Origin: Flavobacterium psychrophilum
GTDB lineage: Bacteria > Bacteroidota > Bacteroidia > Flavobacteriales > Flavobacteriaceae
Assembly (NCBI GenBank): GCA_945872245.1
Contig: CAMBZB010000059.1
Location: forward strand, 1-6,616
Direction of reading: 5' to 3'
DNA length: 6,616 nucleotides
Shown one piece after another: positions 1 through 5,453 of this stretch. Under the pieces are notes generated by a model. It ran no database searches, was not told the origin of the DNA, and saw nothing but the letters and a program-made list of their open reading frames with translations. The stretch's first letter is position 1; each line of letters opens with the position of its first letter. Both the position numbers and the translations under genes were made by a program.

Positions 1-401
1 AATAACAACCAGAAAACAGCCATAATCATAGCAATATCTCCGTTATATCTTTGATTTAGGAACTGTGGCATTGTATAAATCTTATTTTTTAAATAAACCG
101 GAATAAAAAATACGGCCACAATAATTAAAGTCAATGCAGACATCCATTCGTAGCTTGCAATAGCCAATCCCATTTTAAACCCATTTCCTGACATGGCAAT
201 AAATTGTTCAGAAGAAATGTTGGAAGCAATTAGGGAAGTACCAATAGCCCACCATGTTAGCGATCCTTCAGCTAAAAAGTAATCATGCGAGGCAGAGTTT
301 TTGGCTGTTTGTTTCCGTTTGTAAATCCAATATCCATATCCAGCTACTATAAAAAAGTAAACAAGAAAGACCATGTAGTCTGCAAATTGTAATGTATTCA
401 T
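1..401 (-). CDS. sglT: Sodium/galactose symporter, SSS family (N-terminal part, runs off window)
   Basis: Inner-membrane Na+-coupled sugar importer of the solute:sodium symporter family; only the first 133 codons lie in the window, of a family usually 500-600 residues long. Hydrophobic segments lie at about residues 8-27, 49-70 and 78-101. The stretch from WWAIGTSLIASNIS (50-63) through EQF.AMSG.G (65-74) to GLAIASYEWMSALTLIIV (78-95) matches, from memory, the Vibrio galactose transporter vSGLT, including N61, E65, Q66, E85 and S88, which correspond to its sugar-site residues N64, E68, Q69, E88 and S91. The ATG at 401 is the first in frame and is preceded by an A-rich leader. The gene follows galE on the same strand after an 84-base gap in which I see no -7 motif, so it is probably the last or a late gene of the gal operon. 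Family assignment is firm; galactose as substrate rests on the residue match and the operon context. Confidence 0.9.
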   Translation of the reverse strand, partial: MNTLQFADYMVFLVYFFIVAGYGYWIYKRKQTAKNSASHDYFLAEGSLTWWAIGTSLIASNISSEQFIAMSGNGFKMGLAIASYEWMSALTLIIVAVFFIPVYLKNKIYTMPQFLNQRYNGDIAMIMAVFWLL

Positions 402-485
402 AATTTTAATTTTTTTAGGTTAATTATTTAAGTTAATGGTATAAAAAAAATGTTAATAAATGTTGATTTTAGATTCTATTGAAAG

Positions 486-1502
486 TTATTCTTTCCTAAC
501 TCTCTGTTCCCATTTCCAAGCGCTTTCCATTGCCTCATCCAAAGATGATACTGTTTTCCAGCCCAAGATGGTATTGGCTTTGTCTGTACTAGCATAAGCC
601 ATGGTGACATCTCCTTCTCTTCTGTCAACAATTTTGTATGGAAATGGTTTTCCGCTTACTTTTTCAAAGCTCGATATCACTTCAAGAACGGAGCTGCCAA
701 TTCCTGTTCCCAGGTTGAAAATTTCAACTTTATCTTCATTTTTATTTTCTAAAAGACGTTGTAAAGCCAGTACGTGCGCCTTAGCCAAATCGACTACGTG
801 AATATAATCTCGAATACAAGTTCCATCAACTGTAGGATAATCATTGCCGTACACCATTAATTCCTTTCGCAACCCAATACCAGTCTGCGTAATGAATGGA
901 ACCAAATTCTGTGGAACACCAATTGGCAATTCCCCTATTTCTGCAGATGGATGCGAACCAATTGGATTAAAATAACGCAATAAAATCGCGTTGATATTAC
1001 TCACTTTTGCAACGTCAGTAATAATTTCTTCCCCTATTTGTTTGGTATTCCCATAAGGAGACATAGCGGGTTTGATGGGTGCATTTTCATCAATTGGCAT
1101 GACATCGGCTTGACCGTAAACCGTGCAAGAAGAACTGAAAATAAAATGGGCTTCTGCTTTTTGTTGTAATTCTTGCAACAAATATACCAGAGATGCAATG
1201 TTGTTTTCATAGTACAACAATGGATTTGTAACGCTTTCGCCGACTGCTTTTGAAGCCGCAAAGTGAATTACGCCACTCACATCATTGTGTTTTTTAAAAA
1301 AAGCTTGTACCGATGATTTTTCCCTTAAATCTAATTTTTCAAATATAGGTTTTTTACCAGTAATGGCAACAATACCTTTCAAAACATCCTCGGAGGAGTT
1401 GGAAAGATTGTCAATAATCACAACTTCAAAACCTTTGTTTTGTAATTCAACAACTGTGTGTGAGCCAATAAATCCAAGACCTCCTGTTACTAATACTTTC
1501 AT
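486..1502 (-). CDS. galE: UDP-glucose 4-epimerase
   Basis: Cytoplasmic Leloir-pathway enzyme interconverting UDP-galactose and UDP-glucose. The 338-residue product has the usual length and is a short-chain-dehydrogenase-type NAD enzyme: the dinucleotide-binding motif GGLGFIG is at 7-13, the NAD-ribose-binding Asp at 31, SSSCTVYG at 123-130 (catalytic Ser125 by alignment), and the YxxxK pair is Y150/K154. RYFNPIGSHPS (176-186) and RDYIHVVDLA (231-240) are family signatures. The start lies 4 bases after the galT stop, so the two are surely co-transcribed and perhaps translationally coupled. Two details differ from E. coli GalE: Cys126 replaces the Ala after the catalytic Ser, and the residue aligned with the substrate gatekeeper Tyr299 is Ala302, in GDVTMAYAS. 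A small gatekeeper is known to let GalE accept N-acetylated UDP-sugars, so dual specificity is possible (inference). Confidence 0.96.
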   Translation of the reverse strand: MKVLVTGGLGFIGSHTVVELQNKGFEVVIIDNLSNSSEDVLKGIVAITGKKPIFEKLDLREKSSVQAFFKKHNDVSGVIHFAASKAVGESVTNPLLYYENNIASLVYLLQELQQKAEAHFIFSSSCTVYGQADVMPIDENAPIKPAMSPYGNTKQIGEEIITDVAKVSNINAILLRYFNPIGSHPSAEIGELPIGVPQNLVPFITQTGIGLRKELMVYGNDYPTVDGTCIRDYIHVVDLAKAHVLALQRLLENKNEDKVEIFNLGTGIGSSVLEVISSFEKVSGKPFPYKIVDRREGDVTMAYASTDKANTILGWKTVSSLDEAMESAWKWEQRVRKE

Positions 1503-1506
1503 TATC

Positions 1507-2556
1507 TTATTTTTTTTTATAATGTACGCCCGACAAATCTCTTAACATTTGGGCGCTTTTTTCAGGTGTAATATCGCGTTGTGATTCTCCCATCATTTCA
1601 TATCCCACCATAAATTTTTTGACCGAAGCCGAACGCAATAAAGGGGGATAAAAATGCATATGAAAATGCCACTCAGGATGCTCTGTTTCGTCTGTTGGCG
1701 CTTGATGAATTCCTGATGAATAAGGAAAAGAAGTCTCGAATAAATTGTCATATTTTATGGTCAAAATTTTCAATATAGCTGCATAGGAAGTGATTTCGGA
1801 GGCGGTCATATTGGTGATTCTACCAAAGTGGCGTTTGCTTATAATTAGTGTTTCATAAGGCCAAATTGCCCAAAAAGGCACTAAAGCTACAAAATACTCG
1901 TTTTCGATAACAATACGTTCTTTTTGTTCCAGTTCTTGGGTTAAATAATCTTGCAACAAACTCGTTTTATGTTGGTCATAATATACTTTCAAATTGGCTT
2001 GAGTGCGAGCTACTTGGGTGGGTAGTGATGATTGTGCCCAAATTTGGCCGTGAGGATGAGGATTGCTGCATCCCATTACACTTCCTTTATTTTCAAAAAT
2101 CTGAACGTAATTTATAAAATCCTTGTTTCCTAAATACGTATATTCTTTTTGCCAAGTACGAACAACATTCTCAATTTGGCTAATTTTCATTTCGGGTAAT
2201 GTTTCATTATGCTTTGGAGAGAAACACACTACCCTCGAAATACCCCTTTCTGGTTGGGCTTTAAAAAAAGTAGGCTCGGTATTGTCAACAAATTCAATTT
2301 CATCTTGCTTCATTGCTGCAAAATCATTCTCGAACACAAATGAGCTAGTATATTGCGGATTTACTTCTCCATTGGCACGAACATTACCTGGACATAAGTA
2401 ACATTCTGGGTCGTATTCAGGCATTTTTACAGTAGAAATAGTTTCATTCTGACCTTGCCAAGGCCTTTTGGCGCGGTGTGGCGAGACTAATATCCATTCG
2501 TTTATTAAAGGATTGTATCTTCTGTGAGGATCTTCGTGTATATCAAATTTTTTCAT
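1507..2556 (-). CDS. galT: Galactose-1-phosphate uridylyltransferase
   Basis: Transfers UMP from UDP-glucose to galactose-1-phosphate, giving UDP-galactose and glucose-1-phosphate in the cytoplasm. The 349 residues match the 348 of the E. coli enzyme. The catalytic motif SNPHPHGQIWAQ spans 164-175, with His169 as the uridylylated nucleophile (E. coli His166) and Gln171 beside it. Metal ligands are all visible: CYLC (Cys52, Cys55), His116 in CFSPKH, and His167 complete the zinc site, while His284, His299 and His301 (in WHFHMHFYPPLLRS) correspond to the second, iron site of the E. coli enzyme. The C-terminal KFMVGYEM block (314-321) is also typical. The start codon shares one base with the galK stop (TAATG), implying translational coupling. 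No defect is seen. Confidence 0.97.
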   Translation of the reverse strand: MKKFDIHEDPHRRYNPLINEWILVSPHRAKRPWQGQNETISTVKMPEYDPECYLCPGNVRANGEVNPQYTSSFVFENDFAAMKQDEIEFVDNTEPTFFKAQPERGISRVVCFSPKHNETLPEMKISQIENVVRTWQKEYTYLGNKDFINYVQIFENKGSVMGCSNPHPHGQIWAQSSLPTQVARTQANLKVYYDQHKTSLLQDYLTQELEQKERIVIENEYFVALVPFWAIWPYETLIISKRHFGRITNMTASEITSYAAILKILTIKYDNLFETSFPYSSGIHQAPTDETEHPEWHFHMHFYPPLLRSASVKKFMVGYEMMGESQRDITPEKSAQMLRDLSGVHYKKK

Positions 2557-3728
2557 TATAAATTAGTTTTATAAAGTGATGTTCCGTTTGAAATTTTCAC
2601 ATCGTATATTTTTAATTCTATGTTAAATTGGTCTGCATATAGTTTGGTAAATTTCTCTTTGATGGTATTTTCGCTTCCCTTTTTTACCAAAGTGATGGTG
2701 CAACCTCCAAAACCACCTCCCATTAATCGAGACCCAATTACATCCTTTTCGTCTTTGGCCAAATCTACTAGATAGTCTAATTCGGCGCAACTTACTTCAT
2801 AGTCTTTAGACAATCCGTCGTGTGTTTCAAACATTAATTTTCCTAATGTTTTAATATCCCCTTTGTCTAGGGCTGCACAAGCTTGAATGACACGTTTTAT
2901 TTCTTTTATGACATATAGACTTCTTCTGAAGACATTATCGGACATTTTGGATTTCAAGTTAGTCAAATGATCAACATCGCAGTCCCGGAAACTTTCAATT
3001 TCAGGATAATTTTCTTTAATAATGCTTAATCCTTCGTTGCATTCGATACGTCGATTATTGTATTCGGATGTAAATAAGGAATGTGTTACATTGCTATCAA
3101 ACAAGATTAAAGAATAATCAACAAAATCAGCATCGTGGTAGGTATAATCCAAAGTACGGCAATCAATTTTTATTACTTTATTTTCCAATCCCATTACACT
3201 AGAAAACTGATCCATGATACCGCAATTAATGCCAACCCAGTGTTCTGCACTTTGTCCCATTAAAGCCATATCGATTGATTTTATTCCCAAATTAAACATT
3301 TCGTTAATTCCGAATAAAAATCCACATTCTAAGGCTGCCGAAGAAGACAAACCAGAACCAATTGGAATATTACTACTAAAGGCGCAGTTAAAACCTCCTA
3401 TTTTATATCCTTTTAATTTCAATTGAAACAAAACACCACGCAAATAATTGGTCCAAACGATTTCACTTACTATTTCTTCTTTTGTAACATCAATTACTAC
3501 TGATTCATTAAGATCAATAGCCTGAATGTTTGCGGTATTCGAATTGTTTTTTTCAAAAGTAAAACAAATAATTTTATCAATGGCAGCAGGCAAAACATAC
3601 CCATCATTATAATCGATGTGTTCGCCAATAATATTAATTCTCCCCGGAGAAAGAACTATTTTATCGGGTACATTTCCAAATTTTTCTTTAAAAAAAGCAG
3701 TTGTGTTTTGTATTAAAATCTCATTCAT
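2556..3728 (-). CDS. galK: Galactokinase
   Basis: GHMP-family kinase phosphorylating alpha-D-galactose at C1 with ATP, the entry step of the Leloir pathway. The 390 residues are the usual length. All three family motifs are intact: the galactokinase signature GRINIIGEHIDYNDGYVLP at 29-47, the ATP-binding loop PIGSGLSSSAA at 122-132, and the C-terminal glycine-rich GSRLMGGGFGGCT at 332-344. The catalytic pair is Arg30 and Asp173 (in CGIMDQFSS), aligned with Arg36/Asp183 of the Lactococcus enzyme. The gene follows the galM remnant after 49 bases and overlaps galT by one base. I find no -7 motif between galM and galK, so it is probably transcribed from the promoter upstream of the galM remnant, giving a leader of roughly 245 bases that no longer encodes a useful protein. 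Confidence 0.97.
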   Translation of the reverse strand: MNEILIQNTTAFFKEKFGNVPDKIVLSPGRINIIGEHIDYNDGYVLPAAIDKIICFTFEKNNSNTANIQAIDLNESVVIDVTKEEIVSEIVWTNYLRGVLFQLKLKGYKIGGFNCAFSSNIPIGSGLSSSAALECGFLFGINEMFNLGIKSIDMALMGQSAEHWVGINCGIMDQFSSVMGLENKVIKIDCRTLDYTYHDADFVDYSLILFDSNVTHSLFTSEYNNRRIECNEGLSIIKENYPEIESFRDCDVDHLTNLKSKMSDNVFRRSLYVIKEIKRVIQACAALDKGDIKTLGKLMFETHDGLSKDYEVSCAELDYLVDLAKDEKDVIGSRLMGGGFGGCTITLVKKGSENTIKEKFTKLYADQFNIELKIYDVKISNGTSLYKTNL

Positions 3729-3777
3729 TATTGAATAATTTAGTAGTATTATTTATTAATTCTAAGTCAGTAAGCCA

Positions 3778-3943
3778 TTAGCTATTTTGAAACTTATAAA
3801 TAGTTTTGTGTTGATATACTTCGTCTTTTCTTAAAACAGCATTAGGAAAATGATCGGATTAATTCCCAAGAGTTGACAACAGCTCCTTCGGGCATGTATC
3901 CGAAGAATTTAATTTTAGAACCTGTATTTAAAAATGAATTCAT
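3778..3943 (-). pseudogene. galM: Gutted galM (aldose 1-epimerase): both ends kept, core deleted, frameshifted
   Basis: On the minus strand an ATG at 3943 opens a 33-codon frame ending at 3842. It contains IKFFGYMPEGAVVNSWELI, which resembles the first strand region of aldose 1-epimerases (pattern FG..pdG..v..w.L). In the next frame, up to the stop at 3778, the sequence reads FPNAVLRKDEVYQHKTIYK and then FQNS-stop, the characteristic C-terminus of GalM (F.....LRpgE.Y.h.t.ykF). Removing one T from the four-T run at 3847-3850 would join the frames as SFPNAVL. About 54 codons remain of a gene usually near 350, and the catalytic His and Glu regions are missing, so it cannot be active. The original start, stop, A-rich leader and promoter seem to be kept, which fits an internal deletion in the first gene of the operon. 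The C-terminal match is strong; the N-terminal match is weaker and made from memory. Confidence 0.72.
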
Positions 3944-3978
3944 TGTTTTTTTAAAAAAATTTTATCAAATATGAAATC

Positions 3979-3986
3979 CAAAAGTA
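3979..3986 (-). promoter_or_regulatory. Probable -7 element of the gal operon promoter
   Basis: On the minus strand this reads TACTTTTG, a perfect match to the Bacteroidota -7 consensus TAnnTTTG. It lies 35 bases upstream of the galM-remnant ATG at 3943. No convincing TTG is seen at the -33 position. A second, 7-of-8 match (CATATTTG, 3973-3966) sits just downstream on the same strand and is an alternative. No such motif is found nearer to galK. Confidence 0.5.
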
Positions 3987-3989
3987 AAT

Positions 3990-4015
3990 TAAATACCATT
4001 ATTTATATACTAGTA
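3990..4015. promoter_or_regulatory. Candidate operator(s) between divergent promoters
   Basis: Two dyads sit between the opposing -7 motifs. The first is TAAATA (3990-3995), a 4-base spacer, then TATTTA (4000-4005). The second is the perfect 8-base palindrome TACTAGTA at 4008-4015. Both lie about where a -33 element would be, so a bound dimeric GntR-type regulator could block either direction. The sequence is AT-rich and short dyads arise easily by chance, so this is a positional inference. Confidence 0.35.
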
Positions 4016-4030
4016 CCTACCAGTTTTATG

Positions 4031-4038
4031 TATTTTTG
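4031..4038 (+). promoter_or_regulatory. Probable -7 element of the first regulator gene
   Basis: TATTTTTG matches TAnnTTTG exactly and is followed by CA, as is the corresponding motif before the second regulator. It ends 10 bases before the ATG at 4049, so the transcript would have a leader of only a few bases or none. No -33 TTG is visible at the usual 19-base spacing. Confidence 0.42.
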
Positions 4039-4048
4039 CAAAAAAAAT

Positions 4049-5047
4049 ATGAAAATTATAAATATCCAAAACAATCAAGGGACACCTAAGTACAAACAAA
4101 TCATTTCCTCAATTGAAAAATCTATTGAAAAAGGGCATTTAAAAAAGGACGAAAAACTTCCCTCAATCAACAAAGTATGCCTCGAGTTTTCCTTATCACG
4201 CGACACCGTTCTACAAGCCTACGAAGAATTAAAAAAACGAGGCATTATATATGCTATTCTCGGTAAAGGCTACTATATAAAAAGCACTGAAGTAAAAATA
4301 AAACAACGCATTTTTTTACTTTTTGATGAGCTGAATATTTTCAAGGAAGACCTATACAATTCATTCTTGGATAACATTGGAAAGAATACTCAGGTTGATA
4401 TTTTCTTCCATCATTTTAATCTTCAGGTTTTTCAAAAAATAATCAATGACAGCAATGGAAACTATACTAAATATATTATTATGCCCACTAATTTAGATGG
4501 AGCATCGGCAATCATAAAAACCCTACCAGTTGATGAAATTTATATATTAGACCAAACAAATGCTGAATTAAAATCCTTTCCTGCGGTATATCAAAATCAC
4601 CAGAAAGATATTTACAATGGTTTAGAAAAAGGTAAAACTAAATTAAACAAGTACGAGAAACTGATCATGATTTTTCCAGGATTTAGGGAACCTGTAGGGA
4701 TGAAAATTGGCTTCAAAAAATTCTGTAAAGACTTCGGATTTAGCAATACGGTTATTACTGAATTTAAAGACCGGAAAATAAAAAAAGGCGAAGTATATAT
4801 TATTCCTGACGATAGGGATTTAGTAAAAGTCATTGAAAAATCTAAGCTGCAAAATTTAAAACTTGGAGTAGATTTCGGAATCATATCTTATAATGAAACC
4901 CCTTTGAAAAAAGTGGTAGAAAACGGCATCACAACCATATCTACTGATTTTGTTGCGATGGGAAAAATTCTAGCCCAAATGATTTTGAAAGGAAAAAAGG
5001 AACAATCAGAAAATAAAAGCACCTTGATTATTCGTCACTCTTTATAA
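4049..5047 (+). CDS. GntR-type regulator with LacI-like sugar-binding domain, probable gal regulator
   Basis: Cytoplasmic DNA-binding sugar sensor of 332 residues. Residues 12-80 form a GntR winged helix: PKYKQIISSIEKSI, then LPSINKVC (38-45), the recognition region LSRDTVLQAYEELKKRGI (49-66) and the wing GKGYY (72-76). Residues from about 86 to 320 resemble the periplasmic-binding-protein fold of LacI/GalR repressors; GIISYNETPLKKVVENGITTISTDF (277-301 overall) parallels the LacI-family segment around GFDD.P and LTTV. This domain order is that of AraR-like regulators. It is transcribed divergently from the gal operon, so control of galKTE by galactose or a derivative is the natural inference. 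The frame stays open to an ATG at 3971, but I chose 4049 because the extra 26 residues are not homologous to the paralogue, and the -7 motif lies within them. ATG 4028 is a further alternative. Confidence 0.85.
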   Translation: MKIINIQNNQGTPKYKQIISSIEKSIEKGHLKKDEKLPSINKVCLEFSLSRDTVLQAYEELKKRGIIYAILGKGYYIKSTEVKIKQRIFLLFDELNIFKEDLYNSFLDNIGKNTQVDIFFHHFNLQVFQKIINDSNGNYTKYIIMPTNLDGASAIIKTLPVDEIYILDQTNAELKSFPAVYQNHQKDIYNGLEKGKTKLNKYEKLIMIFPGFREPVGMKIGFKKFCKDFGFSNTVITEFKDRKIKKGEVYIIPDDRDLVKVIEKSKLQNLKLGVDFGIISYNETPLKKVVENGITTISTDFVAMGKILAQMILKGKKEQSENKSTLIIRHSL

Positions 5048-5178
5048 AAACCAGAGCCCTTTGATTATCGTTTGTGTGTAGCATTTTTATCGAAGGTAAT
5101 TAGGTTGAACATATTATGCTGAGCCTCTTTAATAAACAAAATATTCAACTAAACCAAGATAGTTTTTTTGCGTTTCTC

Positions 5179-5210
5179 GGCTAAAATTGGAAATAACTTT
5201 TGGCCTTTTT
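5179..5210 (+). terminator. Candidate intrinsic terminator after the first regulator
   Basis: GGCTAAAA (5179-5186) can pair with TTTTGGCC (5198-5205) over 8 bases with one G-U, around an 11-base loop. Five Ts follow directly (5206-5210). It lies 131 bases past the stop at 5047. The stem is half A-T, so strength is uncertain, and GCCT-TTTT-AGGC (5203-5214) could form a competing small hairpin. Confidence 0.42.
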
Positions 5211-5309
5211 AGGCTTGAAACAGTTTTAGTTTATCTATTCACTTTCGCTCGGGTTACAGATTTTTGTTTTTGAAATTTGTATTTTTCAAATTCCTTTGAA
5301 GTTCTGTTC

Positions 5310-5335
5310 TAGGGTTCTTTATCACCCTAATTTTT
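5310..5335 (+). terminator. Second stem-loop with short T run
   Basis: TAGGGT (5310-5315) and ACCCTA (5324-5329) form a perfect 6-base stem with an 8-base loop, followed after one A by five Ts (5331-5335). It could be a backup terminator for the upstream gene or a regulatory hairpin or dyad upstream of the second regulator's promoter. The stem is short, so the call is tentative. Confidence 0.33.
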
Positions 5336-5397
5336 ATGTTTAATTGTTTATTCTAAGAATTGCTTCATTTTTAGCGCTTTTTTTCTCAAATTTTATA

Positions 5398-5427
5398 GTG
5401 CTCCATGTTACATTTTTACCATATTTG
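5398..5427 (+). promoter_or_regulatory. Probable promoter of the regulator-xylB operon
   Basis: CATATTTG (5420-5427) matches the -7 consensus TAnnTTTG in all but one defined base. GTG at 5398-5400 sits exactly 19 bases upstream, where TTG is expected for -33. Transcription would start near 5433, leaving a leader of about 20 bases before the ATG at 5454. Confidence 0.45.
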
Positions 5428-5449
5428 CATACCGGAACAGAACAGTATG
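5428..5449. promoter_or_regulatory. Candidate operator at the start of the xyl transcript
   Basis: CATAC (5428-5432) and GTATG (5445-5449) form a dyad with a 12-base spacer covering the expected transcription start. Inside it, GAACAGAAC (5435-5443) recurs inverted as GTTCTGTTC at 5301-5309, 125 bases upstream. A protein bound here would block transcription initiation, and the two distant copies could allow looping; both are inferences from position. Confidence 0.33.
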
Positions 5450-5453
5450 ACAA

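Larger units (their letters stand above)
5048..5453. other. 406-base gap between the two regulator genes
   Basis: No convincing gene, tRNA or known riboswitch pattern was found on either strand; the frames are broken by frequent stops. The gap holds two stem-loops (5179-5210 and 5310-5335), a weaker AT-rich dyad (TTTGAAA at 5269-5275 with TTTCAAA at 5284-5290), a 9-base inverted repeat pair (5301-5309 and 5435-5443) and the promoter of the downstream regulator. A decayed gene fragment in 5050-5260 cannot be excluded, but I recognise none. Confidence 0.6.

Noticed and set aside
601..801. Plus-strand open frame of 66 codons
   Set aside because: Antisense shadow of galE, with no start context and composition driven by the galE codons.
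1034..1261. Minus-strand open frame of 75 codons
   Set aside because: Same strand but out of frame inside galE, whose motifs are clearly in the other frame.
1285..1545. Plus-strand open frame spanning the galT-galE junction
   Set aside because: Antisense to the N-terminal NAD-binding part of galE and the galT end; no recognisable product.
2123..2401. 92-codon plus-strand open frame
   Set aside because: It lies entirely antisense to well-conserved galT codons and resembles no protein family I know.
3214..3426. Plus-strand open frame of 70 codons
   Set aside because: Antisense to the conserved ATP-binding region of galK.
3778..3943. Programmed frameshift making a small functional protein from the two galM-like pieces
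   Set aside because: The pieces match opposite ends of GalM with the whole catalytic core missing, so decay after an internal deletion explains it better than recoding.
4612..4884. Minus-strand open frame of 90 codons
   Set aside because: Antisense to the sugar-binding domain of the first regulator; no independent support.
5048..5260. tRNA, riboswitch or small RNA in the gap after the first regulator
   Set aside because: No cloverleaf, conserved riboswitch core or paired promoter-terminator was seen; only weak hairpins.
5269..5290. Inverted repeat TTTGAAA / TTTCAAA
   Set aside because: Made only of A-T-rich bases in a T-rich stretch, so easily a chance dyad; noted but not called as a site.
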